15,780 nucleotides of DNA from JAFGXW01 sp964634385 (GTDB lineage Bacteria; Bacillota_I; Bacilli_A; Izemoplasmatales; Izemoplasmataceae): the NCBI GenBank assembly GCA_964634385.1, contig CAZWIZ010000023.1, forward strand, positions 1 through 15,780, written 5' to 3'. Every line of letters starts with the position of its first letter. The first letter of the stretch is position 1. Shown here piece after piece: positions 1-7,725 of the stretch. Both the position numbers and the translations under genes were made by a program. The notes beneath the pieces were generated by a model, which saw nothing but the letters and a program-made list of their open reading frames with translations, was not told the DNA's origin and ran no database searches.

Positions 1-146
1 ATGATTATGCAGATATGTCATTTGAAATATTTACTTCTGAAGGTTTAGCAAAAACTAGTGATTTATTATATAACTATGATTACTTAGTTGTTACTGCTGA
101 AGATGGAACTACTACAGAAACTTATGTATTAGGTGAACTTCACTAA
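1..146 (+). CDS. C-terminal end of a repeat-domain surface protein (partial)
   Basis: Only the last 47 or so codons are inside the window; the reading frame is open from base 3 to the TAA at 144-146, and the start lies to the left. The visible tail contains the segments FTSEG, YNYDYLVVTAEDG and ETYVL. This looks like the end of a small beta-rich domain found repeated in large exported Gram-positive proteins, which typically end in a pattern such as D-x-L-x-V-T-A-x-x-G-x-x-x-x-Y. The same pattern recurs in the membrane protein at 2921-3295 (TSEG, YEYDRLYVTAENG). The gene is followed at once by a strong terminator, so it ends a transcript. An extracellular location is inferred from the domain type; function is unknown. 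Confidence 0.7.
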   Translation, partial: DYADMSFEIFTSEGLAKTSDLLYNYDYLVVTAEDGTTTETYVLGELH

Positions 147-194
147 ACTATTACAATATTGAAAATATGATATTGGATAATAAACAATAATTAT

Positions 195-231
195 AGGTAG
201 CATATCGAAAGATATGCTACCTGTTTTTTTT
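195..231 (+). terminator. Rho-independent terminator
   Basis: A perfect 12-bp stem (195-206 with 211-222) closes a GAAA loop and is followed by a run of eight T (224-231). It lies about 50 bases after the stop codon of the partial gene at the window start and ends that transcript. Confidence 0.95.
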
Positions 232-500
232 GTTCAAAAGACGTTGGAATAATAATATATTGGTTTTGTGTCAAGGATTGGGATGAACTAAATAAAAAGA
301 AATAGTGAGACATTGAGATCTAATAAATCTTGATATCTTTGAACTGTACACAAAAACTTTGAGATAAGAAATTATGAAAGAGAAAGTAGTGAAATATTAC
401 AAAATATATAAAAGTGTTGGTTGAAGTAACTTATAAATGTATGAATGAATGGTGAAGAAACATAATGAATCAATATTTAAGTATTTCATTGTATGACAAA
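232..500. other. Gene-free stretch
   Basis: No convincing gene on either strand. All frames are broken by several stops. A frame around 374-480 has a few short open pieces with protein-like composition, separated by TGA and TAA, so a decayed gene is possible, but no family could be recognised. No tRNA, riboswitch or repeat was seen. Confidence 0.5.
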
Positions 501-539
501 TAAAAAAGGCATTAAGATTGTGATTTATCTTAATGCCTT
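501..539 (-). terminator. Rho-independent terminator of the leftward group
   Basis: A 13-bp stem (506-518 with 527-539) with an 8-base loop is followed, in the leftward direction, by a T-rich tract (complement of the A run at 502-507, partly used by the stem). In the rightward direction there is no T tract, so it serves the leftward lipoprotein gene at 617-1009. A second, weaker hairpin (584-591 with 597-604) lies just after that gene's stop. Confidence 0.85.
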
Positions 540-616
540 AACTATTTTAGTTTGGATATTTTTTTGTTATGCTTTAGTAGAAAACACAATATTATTTATT
601 GTGTCTATGATCAATG

Positions 617-1009
617 CTAGTCTTGAAAGATATCAATGATTTCTTGTTCGTATTCTTCAGTTGTAGCAATCGGAATTACAATGAAATTCTTTTTAGTTAT
701 ACTATCAATATCAAACTTACTAGTGAGATTTTGTAAAGTAGCATTATTTTCAAGTGATGTTTCAATATCGCGTGTATTTTTGAATTCTATAATGATCGCA
801 ACCCTTGATGGCTTATTAAATGCATAAATAGAAACTTCGATACCGTCACTTTCAAATTCTGTAAGTAAACTCTCAGCTACAAAACTTGATTCTTTTGAAT
901 AAGTGTATCCAGCAGCTTCAAAATTATCTTCAAATTTTGAAATTCGTACACATGAACTCAGGACTATAGTAAAACTAAATACAATTAATAATAGAATTAT
1001 TTTTTTCAT
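617..1009 (-). CDS. Small lipoprotein of unknown function
   Basis: The 130-residue product has a lysine start, a hydrophobic stretch and a lipobox L-S-S-C with the lipidated cysteine at residue 20, so it is exported by Sec, processed by signal peptidase II and anchored on the outer face of the membrane. The rest (about 110 residues) is a small alpha/beta domain without cysteines or a motif I recognise. The start is supported by a GAGGTG ribosome-binding site 8 bases upstream. It follows the Wzy-like gene by about 80 bases with its own extended -10 promoter candidate, so it may be transcribed separately or as the last gene of the leftward group. The stop is TAG. The lipoprotein call is firm; no function can be assigned. 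Confidence 0.85.
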   Translation of the reverse strand: MKKIILLLIVFSFTIVLSSCVRISKFEDNFEAAGYTYSKESSFVAESLLTEFESDGIEVSIYAFNKPSRVAIIIEFKNTRDIETSLENNATLQNLTSKFDIDSITKKNFIVIPIATTEEYEQEIIDIFQD

Positions 1010-1041
1010 AAACTTTCACCTCGTATTATTTCTTCTTAATT

Positions 1042-1050
1042 ATTGTAACA
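1042..1050 (-). promoter_or_regulatory. Extended -10 promoter candidate for the lipoprotein gene
   Basis: Read leftwards, the sequence is TGT-TACAAT, an extended -10 box (TGN plus 5 of 6 matches to TATAAT). The -35 position is A-rich and poor. It would start transcription about 25 bases before the lipoprotein ATG. Confidence 0.4.
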
Positions 1051-1089
1051 TATATTTACCCTATTTTTTAATTTAATTTATCTCTTAAT

Positions 1090-2901
1090 TCAATTACTTT
1101 GTTTTATTAAGCGATTAATAGCTATTCCTAGGGCAAGCATACCATAAAATAACGGAGCTACACTCATAATTTGATCATTAAATATCCCAGCTACTAAATA
1201 TGCAGTAACTCCAGCAAACATTCCAGCACCAATATAATCTTTGAACGTTTTAAAAGATCTATTAATAAATAGTTTTAAACTATCATATAAATACATTATA
1301 AATATACTTAATAATGCGATAAGTGAGATTACACCAGTATTAATTCCTGTTTGTAAATACATATTATGTGGTTTTGAAGCTATTGTGAGTATATGGAAAT
1401 AATTCAATTTACCAATATAATCATCTTGTGGAAATGCAATAGCGAACATATCTGGACCTGCTCCGACAATCATGTATTTTTTAAATAATGGTAAACTTCT
1501 TGACCAAATATAAACACGAGAAGAGAATAATGATCCATAACCTTCTAAAAATTCGATTTTATCTGGATCTGAAGGGATAAATAAATCTCCTGATAAACCT
1601 TCAAATTTAAACCCATCAATAGTAAGCCAGATGTTAAAATAATGACTATATATTTTAACACTATAATACGCGTTGTTACTACTTCTTATAAATCTGAAAT
1701 CCTGAAAAGCTTCATCAACAAATGTAATTGTTTTGCCTTCTTTAACTACTTCTAGTGGGTCTCCTTCAAGTGTGGAAAAATGTAAATCATTTCCAGAAAA
1801 TTCAATATGAATATCTTGTTCTTCGGTTAAAATTTCTAATGTATAGTCATCAAAAATCATTTTTTCAATATACACAGTATTATCAGATATTTCTTGTGCT
1901 TTACTAAAATCTTTTGTAAAACTCAAATTTTTTATTTCGTTTATAACACGTCCGTCAGACGCGACATTTAAGCCATATCCGACAATTATTAATACAATAA
2001 ATGGGATGATAATATGTAATGGTTTATGAATTAATTCTTTTCTAAATAGCACAGAAATTAGTATTAAGGCTACGATAAGACCAAGTATTCCGGCTCTTGA
2101 ATTTGATCCAACACCTGTAAATACCATTAGGCCAACAAATAAGATACTTAAAATTGCATATCCAATTTTCTTTTGATAAAAATATAGTGCAAAGCTTAAG
2201 GGAATCATTAATGCAGCAAAACTACCAACAAAGTTGGTGTTATATAAAGTTGCGTAAACTGCATAATCCGCAAATGTAAATGTTAAGACATCAGCTAAAG
2301 GATGAAGTTCTTTTGGTAAAATTAATAGTCTGCCAAATTCAGTTCTAAATATATCGTGTCCAAAATACTGGCCAACACCAATTAATCCGATAATAACACC
2401 AACAAAGATAAATGATCCAATTATGGCTTTAATATGTTTTTCTTCGCGAACTAAATTTATAATTGTAATAATGAATAATACATATCCTATTAGTACGAAA
2501 ACTCCTTGAAACATTTCGATAAAACCTCTTAATGCTACATCTACGTCATCGGCAAATATTGCTGAAATAATGGTGAACAATGAATAAATAGCTAAAGGTA
2601 TATAATATTTTGTTTTAATAAATTTTAATTTTTTTAGCCAATATAAAACTAGTAGAATTAATCCACCTATATACGAACTTGCGATAAAATACATTGATTT
2701 ATAATAATGGAAGAAATCAACATGAATTGTTCCACCCAACCAATTATCAGCTTCAAGTCCATCTAATTCCATTACTTTTCCAAAAACTATTAATGGAATT
2801 ATCGCAATTATAAAAAGCACTGGCATTAAATAAAGATTGCTCAGTGATTTTTCAGTTTTATTTAATTTACTTTTTCTATGTTTCTTGTATTGATTAGACA
2901 T
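1090..2901 (-). CDS. O-antigen ligase/polymerase-like (Wzy_C) membrane protein
   Basis: A 603-residue polytopic membrane protein of the O-antigen ligase/polymerase superfamily. These enzymes join or transfer lipid-linked glycan chains on the outer face of the membrane. Family marks are N-T-N-F-V-G at about 221-226, a G-S-N-S-R-A-G turn at 265-271, R462 and W466 in R-V-Y-I-W-S, G-A-G-P-D at 480-484, and P-H-N-M-Y-L at 511-516, which fit the conserved Arg, GxGP and HN elements of the Wzy_C domain. About ten helices precede residue 315. A long polar, beta-rich segment (about 318-455) interrupts the last helices and is larger than the usual periplasmic loop. The start has an AAGGAAG site and lies 19 bases after the stop of the upstream gene (2921), so the two are co-transcribed. 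Substrate is unknown; a cell-surface polysaccharide or teichoic-type glycan is an inference. Confidence 0.8.
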   Translation of the reverse strand: MSNQYKKHRKSKLNKTEKSLSNLYLMPVLFIIAIIPLIVFGKVMELDGLEADNWLGGTIHVDFFHYYKSMYFIASSYIGGLILLVLYWLKKLKFIKTKYYIPLAIYSLFTIISAIFADDVDVALRGFIEMFQGVFVLIGYVLFIITIINLVREEKHIKAIIGSFIFVGVIIGLIGVGQYFGHDIFRTEFGRLLILPKELHPLADVLTFTFADYAVYATLYNTNFVGSFAALMIPLSFALYFYQKKIGYAILSILFVGLMVFTGVGSNSRAGILGLIVALILISVLFRKELIHKPLHIIIPFIVLIIVGYGLNVASDGRVINEIKNLSFTKDFSKAQEISDNTVYIEKMIFDDYTLEILTEEQDIHIEFSGNDLHFSTLEGDPLEVVKEGKTITFVDEAFQDFRFIRSSNNAYYSVKIYSHYFNIWLTIDGFKFEGLSGDLFIPSDPDKIEFLEGYGSLFSSRVYIWSRSLPLFKKYMIVGAGPDMFAIAFPQDDYIGKLNYFHILTIASKPHNMYLQTGINTGVISLIALLSIFIMYLYDSLKLFINRSFKTFKDYIGAGMFAGVTAYLVAGIFNDQIMSVAPLFYGMLALGIAINRLIKQSN

Positions 2902-2920
2902 AATATTACTTCCTTACTTA

Positions 2921-3295
2921 TCAATCAAGTGAGTCTGTATATAATATTACATAATATGATTCATTAACACCATTTTCGGCAGTAACATATAAACGATCAT
3001 ATTCATAGATTTTATCTAATGATTTATTTGAACCTTCACTAGTAGTAATTCTATATGTTTGAGGACTATTATCGTCAGCTTTAACGTTATTTAATATATC
3101 TTCTTGTATTGTTTCTTCTAAAATATAGATAATATCATCTTCTATCTTAAAAATATTTGTATCTAATGATAAGATAATAGTGTTTGAAGAACCTGTAATA
3201 ATCGGATCTTCATCATTACCTTTAGTATTATTATAAAATACGCCTACTAAAACTAGTACAAAACTAATTATTAAAACTAAATTTGCTATTTTCAT
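2921..3295 (-). CDS. Single-pass membrane protein with a short beta-rich outer domain
   Basis: A 124-residue protein with one N-terminal helix (about residues 4-21) and no lipobox cysteine, so it is a membrane-anchored protein with an outer domain of about 100 residues. The C-terminal half (T-Y-R-I-T-T-S-E-G, then Y-E-Y-D-R-L-Y-V-T-A-E-N-G, then Y-Y-V-I) matches the last domain of the partial surface protein at 1-146 over about 37 residues, with roughly half the positions identical. It is the first gene of the leftward group, behind a good promoter (3327-3355) and a GAGGTG site, and 19 bases upstream of the Wzy-like gene. A role as partner of that polymerase is inferred from the operon only. 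The stop is TGA, directly followed by TAA. Confidence 0.75.
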   Translation of the reverse strand: MKIANLVLIISFVLVLVGVFYNNTKGNDEDPIITGSSNTIILSLDTNIFKIEDDIIYILEETIQEDILNNVKADDNSPQTYRITTSEGSNKSLDKIYEYDRLYVTAENGVNESYYVILYTDSLD

Positions 3296-3326
3296 GTCTT
3301 CACCTCAATGCATTTTCACTATAGTT

Positions 3327-3355
3327 ATTTTAACAAATTATTACATAATTGTCTA
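3327..3355 (-). promoter_or_regulatory. Sigma-A type promoter of the leftward surface group
   Basis: Read leftwards: -35 TAGACA (3350-3355), a 17-base spacer and -10 TAAAAT (3327-3332), each 5 of 6 to consensus. It lies about 30 bases before the ATG of the first leftward gene. Confidence 0.65.
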
Positions 3356-3512
3356 TTGTTTCATGAAATTATTATTAGTCCTAAAAAATAGTAATGCAAT
3401 ATAAAAAGGCCTAATCATGAGTGATTTTTACCTATTTTGTATATTTATAAACAATATAATTTATTAAAGTATAAATATTATTATTTCAAAAATGAAATAT
3501 AGTAGAAAATTA

Positions 3513-3540
3513 TTGTTTTATTTTTCGTTAATGATATACT
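3513..3540 (+). promoter_or_regulatory. Sigma-A type promoter for the rightward pair
   Basis: -35 TTGTTT (3513-3518), 16-base spacer, -10 TATACT (3535-3540). It would give a leader of about 90 bases before the phosphotransferase-like gene at 3640. The gene-free stretch 3296-3639 holds this promoter and the divergent one at 3327-3355. A short imperfect hairpin near 3404-3434 was also seen, without a T tract. Confidence 0.55.
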
Positions 3541-3639
3541 ATATTATGTTAAAATCTTAATGTATACTTATATCTTACATATTACAGTGTGTTGTATAAA
3601 TATATTATTGTATACAAATGCCTTACAAGGAGGTCTACA

Positions 3640-4545
3640 ATGATAAAAGTTACTTATTATCAACCTAATGCACCAGATCCAATATTAGATAATAATGAAG
3701 TTTTAAAAATAGTTAAAAAATATGTTTTTGATGTTTCTACTGTTGATTATGTTGATGAGACAGGTGGAGAAGCAAGGGCATATTCTATAGATAATAAAGT
3801 TATATTAAAAATACAAAGACCTCATCGATTAAGAAGTAAAACGAGTTTAGAAAAAGAAGTGTTTTTTCTTAAAGAATTAGAAAAATATAAAGAAATAAAG
3901 GTTCCTTATATTTATGGGTATGGAAAAGACTCTAATATTGAATATATATGTATGACAAAAATAGAAGGGAAAGCTTTAAAATATTTAGAGTTATCTCATG
4001 TACAAAGAGAAAGAATATTGTTTGATTTAGGGAAGAACTTATATAAAATTCATAGTATTGATGTGAAACCATTTTTGGATTCTAAGTTATTTCCAAAAGA
4101 TGAGAATTATGAGGTAGTAGTAAGCAGATTAAGAGATGGTTTTAATGCAAAATTAAACGGATTAAGCAATATTGATCACTCAGAAAAGAAGTATGCAGAG
4201 ATGTTAGCGGATAAACTATTAAAACAAATTGTTAAAGTTGATAAATTTGTTACTATTCATAGTAATCCAGCTGTTTCTCATACTTTTGTAAACGATAATT
4301 TTGAATTTTCTGGATTAATAGATTTTGGAGACGCATTAATTAGTCATCCAGTAATAGATTTTAAGAGATGGAGTTTAGATGATAGAATGTTAATGTTAAA
4401 AGGATATTTTAGTACAAGTGAAATAAGTGATAATTTTCAAAACATTCTTAATGTTACAAATTCACTAGATAATATTATTGAAATATTAAAGAATAATAAT
4501 TCAATTTCTTTTATAAAAGATTTAAAAGAATTATTATATGAATAA
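3640..4545 (+). CDS. Aminoglycoside phosphotransferase-fold protein with altered catalytic motif
   Basis: The 301-residue product has the layout of the APH/choline kinase-like fold: a nucleotide-binding lobe with V-I-L-K (K57), a hinge region near C-M-T-K-I-E-G, and the C-lobe block I-D-F-G-D (D228, D231) where APH enzymes bind metal. The usual catalytic H-G-D at the loop before it reads H207-S208-N209 here, and the usual Asn five residues on is His (common in some APH subfamilies). The catalytic aspartate is thus replaced by asparagine, so it may be a pseudokinase or use another base. Start: the frame is open further upstream (an in-frame TTG at 3589), but AAGGAGG at 3627-3633 lies 6 bases before the ATG at 3640, so that is the start. 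The next gene begins 46 bases after the stop. Substrate is unknown; a resistance role cannot be claimed. Confidence 0.75.
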   Translation: MIKVTYYQPNAPDPILDNNEVLKIVKKYVFDVSTVDYVDETGGEARAYSIDNKVILKIQRPHRLRSKTSLEKEVFFLKELEKYKEIKVPYIYGYGKDSNIEYICMTKIEGKALKYLELSHVQRERILFDLGKNLYKIHSIDVKPFLDSKLFPKDENYEVVVSRLRDGFNAKLNGLSNIDHSEKKYAEMLADKLLKQIVKVDKFVTIHSNPAVSHTFVNDNFEFSGLIDFGDALISHPVIDFKRWSLDDRMLMLKGYFSTSEISDNFQNILNVTNSLDNIIEILKNNNSISFIKDLKELLYE

Positions 4546-4591
4546 ATTGAAATACAATAATAGTTATAAATTAAAATGAGTAGGTGATTTC

Positions 4592-5677
4592 ATGTTACTA
4601 ACATTTTTAAGAGCTTTTGGGCTTATTTTTATTGCTGAAATGGGTGATAAAACACAAATATTAGCTATGGCTTTTTCAACAAAATATAAAGTTAGAAATG
4701 TCATTATAGGAGTATTTATAGGGAGTACATTAAACCATGCATTAGCGGTTTTATTAGGTGCTAATCTTCATTTATTAATCCCTCTTAATACATTGAGTAT
4801 AATAGCTGGATTTAGTTTTATTTTATTTGGATTATGGAGTTTGAAATTTAATAATGAAGAATCTAATAGTAAAATATCTAAATATGGACCAATCTTAACA
4901 GTAGCTATTGCTTTTTTCATTGGTGAATTAGGCGATAAAACACAATTGGCCGCTATTGCTTTAAGTACTGATAGTGTTTATCCATTATTAACATTATTGG
5001 GAACAGTTTCAGGAATGGTATTTACTAGTTTATTAGCTATTTTTGTAGGAATAAAAATAGGTGGTAAAATTAGTGAGTTTTATATGAAATTAGGAGCTGG
5101 GATAGTTTTTTTATCTTTTGGATATATCAAATTATTTTCTTCATTGCCATCAAGTTATTTAACATCGAAAAATATAATATTATTTAGTATTTTAATCCTC
5201 TTTGTTGCGTATGTATTGTTTTTACCAGCGGTGAAGTTTAGGAGACTTGGAAAAGTTAATCAATTTCAAATCCAAGCTCAAAAATTACAAGATTACTATC
5301 AAAATATGTACAATTGTGTTAATGAAATTTGTTTAGGAGAAGAAATTTGTGGGACATGCGATGGAAATAATTGTTTAGTTGGATATACTAAAAATATTCT
5401 ATTAAACGCTAAACTAGGTAAACAATTCAAATATGATTTTACTATAGTTAACAATAATAAAGATTTTGATCGTTCTAAAGTATTGGAATCATTAATTCAA
5501 ACAATACAATTTTTGAAAGATGACTGGGATAATGATTTGTATAAACAAATACATATTATTAAAAACAATTTTGAAGAAATTTTATATAACACAAGAATTG
5601 ATAGTAATAGTTATATTGATTATTTAAAAAGATTAGAAACAATCGATAATAAATTAAAAGATATGTTAGAACGTTAA
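4592..5677 (+). CDS. GDT1/TMEM165-type cation exporter with cysteine-bearing tail
   Basis: A 361-residue protein. Residues 1-210 are a membrane domain of the UPF0016/GDT1 family built from two inverted halves, each with the signature E-x-G-D-K-T (E16-T21 and E112-T117) where the acidic residues bind the ion. Characterised family members move Mn2+ or Ca2+ (Gdt1/TMEM165, MneA); here Mn2+ export is the likely role. Bacterial members are usually about 190-210 residues, so the 150-residue cytosolic tail is extra. It carries five cysteines in 20 residues (C242, C247, C253, C256, C261; core C-G-T-C-D-G-N-N-C) and then a charged helical region that may be coiled coil. The tail could sense metal or redox state; that is inference. 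It is likely co-transcribed with the upstream phosphotransferase-like gene. SD TAGGTGAT lies 3 bases before the ATG. Confidence 0.85.
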   Translation: MLLTFLRAFGLIFIAEMGDKTQILAMAFSTKYKVRNVIIGVFIGSTLNHALAVLLGANLHLLIPLNTLSIIAGFSFILFGLWSLKFNNEESNSKISKYGPILTVAIAFFIGELGDKTQLAAIALSTDSVYPLLTLLGTVSGMVFTSLLAIFVGIKIGGKISEFYMKLGAGIVFLSFGYIKLFSSLPSSYLTSKNIILFSILILFVAYVLFLPAVKFRRLGKVNQFQIQAQKLQDYYQNMYNCVNEICLGEEICGTCDGNNCLVGYTKNILLNAKLGKQFKYDFTIVNNNKDFDRSKVLESLIQTIQFLKDDWDNDLYKQIHIIKNNFEEILYNTRIDSNSYIDYLKRLETIDNKLKDMLER

Positions 5678-5725
5678 GTTTCTTTTTATAATTTAATTTT
5701 TAATATTAATAAATAATACCTACAT

Positions 5726-5762
5726 AAAAAAAGATGCTAATTTTTAAATTAGTATCTTTTTT
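5726..5762. terminator. Bidirectional Rho-independent terminator
   Basis: Stem 5726-5741 with 5748-5762 (one G-U pair), loop of six bases, with an A run on the left and a T run on the right, so it works in both directions. It separates the convergent GDT1-like gene (rightward) and PI-PLC-like gene (leftward). Confidence 0.9.
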
Positions 5763-5787
5763 GTTAGATATAAGAGTTAATAAAAGC

Positions 5788-6825
5788 TTAGTGATTATTT
5801 TCAATAATGATATTCATTATTTTATCAACAAAATTATTATCATTACTATTAGCGTAATCAACCATTATTATTGGCAATGAATTAATAATTGTATTGAAGT
5901 TTTGGTCTGAAATCAGATAATTATTAAAGTTTTCAGCTCTTTCTATTAATGACCAAGATATAAGACTACTTGTTAATCCATTTAAAGACATTTGTGTAGT
6001 AACAACTCCTTGCATTACTTTAAATGAATTATTTAAATCATTTGAAGATTCAACAGTATTGCTTTCTTCTAACAAGAATTCTAATGCACTATCGAAATTA
6101 TCTGTATTTGCCCAAGAAGATCTAATAGATAAATCATAATCATAAGTTGCTTTTTCTTCTTTTGTAAATTTATCAATAATTATGATTTTAGAATTTTCAC
6201 CATTATTAGTTAAATCTCCATAAGTGATTTCACCTAATTCTTTTGTATTATTAATATATTGATAATCTAGTAATCCAGAAGTAGTTAACATTTCTATAAA
6301 TATTTGATAATCTTCATTGTTGTTATAATCTAACCCATCTATATGTTGAAAATCAAGAATCAAAAATTCTCCATGATATGTTTCTAAATAATTAATAAAA
6401 TCAGCTATTATTACATAAAAATCACTAGAAATATAATTATGTTTTGTATTCCAATTACCTTCATTATAAGTTAAACGAATATCAAAGTATCTAACACCAT
6501 TCTGCAAAAGTCCTTCTACATCAGTCACTTGTGTGACTGATTGTCTTACTAAATATCCTTTAAGTAATGTTCCAGGTATACCTTTCATAATACTATCAGC
6601 TGAGATGTCTGGAGAACTTAAAAAGTTGATATCACTTGAAAAAGCATCATGTGCTCCTAACATTTTAATATCTATTAAGTGAATATCATTATCTAAATTT
6701 TCTTTCATCCAGTTATTATAGTTATTAGTTGAATCATTGTGATTAATTGATACAATAGGAATGTTAATTATAATTAGAAGTAGTAATATAGTTATTCCAA
6801 ATTTTTTAAGTATTTTTATAATCAT
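5788..6825 (-). CDS. Secreted PI-PLC X-domain-like phosphodiesterase
   Basis: The 345-residue product starts with a hydrophobic signal or anchor helix (about residues 10-27, no lipobox), so the catalytic part is outside. It matches the bacterial phosphatidylinositol phospholipase C fold: G-A-H-D-A-F-S (H59, D60; compare GTHDS in Bacillus cereus PI-PLC), G-V-R-Y-F-D-I-R (D115, R117), K-H-N-Y-I-S (H129, second catalytic His), F-L-I-L-D-F-Q-H (155-161) and a last strand I-I-M-V-D-Y-A-N (D323). All the catalytic positions are thus present. Such enzymes cleave phosphoinositides or related glycerophospholipid head groups in two steps through a cyclic phosphate. It stands alone, convergent with the gene to its left and divergent from the one to its right. 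A GAGG site precedes the ATG. Real substrate is unknown. Confidence 0.85.
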   Translation of the reverse strand: MIIKILKKFGITILLLLIIINIPIVSINHNDSTNNYNNWMKENLDNDIHLIDIKMLGAHDAFSSDINFLSSPDISADSIMKGIPGTLLKGYLVRQSVTQVTDVEGLLQNGVRYFDIRLTYNEGNWNTKHNYISSDFYVIIADFINYLETYHGEFLILDFQHIDGLDYNNNEDYQIFIEMLTTSGLLDYQYINNTKELGEITYGDLTNNGENSKIIIIDKFTKEEKATYDYDLSIRSSWANTDNFDSALEFLLEESNTVESSNDLNNSFKVMQGVVTTQMSLNGLTSSLISWSLIERAENFNNYLISDQNFNTIINSLPIIMVDYANSNDNNFVDKIMNIIIENNH

Positions 6826-6951
6826 ATTTTTAGCCTCATTTAATCTTTCTGATTTAATAATATAATCAATTATATACTAATTAATATTACTTAGAAAGTT
6901 ATAATTAAGTAATTGCTTTCTTTTTTATGTTAAATGATAGTAGATTTGCGA

Positions 6952-6957
6952 TATAAT
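6952..6957 (+). promoter_or_regulatory. -10 promoter element before the UDG-like gene
   Basis: A perfect TATAAT lies about 80 bases before the ATG at 7036. The -35 at 17-base spacing (GTTAAA, 6929-6934) is weak. The leftward PI-PLC-like gene has another AT-rich -10 candidate around 6870-6880 on the other strand, not listed separately because the -35 is poor. Confidence 0.4.
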
Positions 6958-7035
6958 ATAGTTGAGGTAACTAAATTGTTTCGTAAGATTTAATTACAAA
7001 TGACATATTTATAATTATAGATTGGAGGTTTTATA

Positions 7036-7719
7036 ATGGCAGCTAATTTTATGACTGATTTTGATTTTTCAAAACTAAATAATTATGTGGCTGGAGGTGC
7101 TTTATTACCTTCTCCAGATCAGTATGTTGGTGAACTGATAGTAGAAGAAAACCAATTGTTATTTACATTTCATCAAAGAGATACTATTGATTATATTGAT
7201 GATGATTATGTTTTTCTTAGTGGTAATGAATATCATGAAAAGAATATTTTGGTTGTTTTAGAAAGTCCACACCGATTCGAATATGATTCAAATAATAAAC
7301 CAGTTGGACTCGCAATGGGGAAAACAGGAGAAAACTTTTTTAACTTATTTACCTTTGCATTACAAAAAAGCTTTTTAAGCATGAAAAATGGGTCTTATAA
7401 TGTTATTTTAACTAACGCGGTTCAATATCAAACAAGTTGTGGATTAAACCCTATAGACCGAAAATTACGCGATAAAAATTGGCTCGACATTTATGATAAT
7501 TTTGGAGGAGAAAAAGACTTCAAGAAAAGAATTTATACAATTAAACCTAGATATACATTTAACCTATGCACTGGTGGGAGAAACCCTGAAGGGTTAAGAC
7601 AAAAAGTTAACAAATCTTTAATAGATTTTAAGTTGATTAAAGGAAAACATTTTACTGAAGGAAATCATCCTGCATCATGGAATTTACATGGTGATACAAA
7701 AAATGCTAAAATATACTAA
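7036..7719 (+). CDS. Uncharacterised protein, possibly of the uracil-DNA glycosylase fold
   Basis: A 227-residue soluble protein with no signal or membrane segment. The order of motifs resembles the UDG superfamily: strand plus loop I-L-V-V-L-E-S-P-H-R (71-80, where UDG families have GEAPG), a glycine-rich turn V-G-L-A-M-G-K-T-G-E (90-99, compare the G-x-x-F-x-G-x-x-G segment), strand V-I-L-T-N-A-V-Q-Y-Q (123-132, compare I-T-N-x-V-K), K-P-R-Y (170-173), and N-H-P-A-S-W (210-215, compare the HPS loop). The iron-sulfur cysteines of family 4/5 enzymes are absent. This is pattern recognition at the edge of reliability: the fold call is an inference, and glycosylase activity is not implied. GGAGG lies 7 bases before the ATG. 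It stands alone between its own -10 box and the promoter of the next pair. Confidence 0.6.
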   Translation: MAANFMTDFDFSKLNNYVAGGALLPSPDQYVGELIVEENQLLFTFHQRDTIDYIDDDYVFLSGNEYHEKNILVVLESPHRFEYDSNNKPVGLAMGKTGENFFNLFTFALQKSFLSMKNGSYNVILTNAVQYQTSCGLNPIDRKLRDKNWLDIYDNFGGEKDFKKRIYTIKPRYTFNLCTGGRNPEGLRQKVNKSLIDFKLIKGKHFTEGNHPASWNLHGDTKNAKIY

Positions 7720-7725
7720 ATACTA

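Noticed and set aside
374..480. Decayed gene in the frame starting at ATG 374
   Set aside because: Some short open pieces look protein-like, but they are broken by TGA and TAA and match no family I know.
636..827. 63-codon rightward frame
   Set aside because: It lies opposite the lipoprotein gene, which has an SD and lipobox; the frame has no SD and no recognisable features.
3400..3440. Terminator or riboswitch between the divergent promoters
   Set aside because: Only a short imperfect hairpin without a T tract; no conserved aptamer features seen.
3589..3639. Longer N-terminus for the APH-fold gene beginning at TTG 3589
   Set aside because: AAGGAGG at 3627-3633 is correctly spaced for the ATG at 3640, and the extra 17 residues have no SD and no family similarity.
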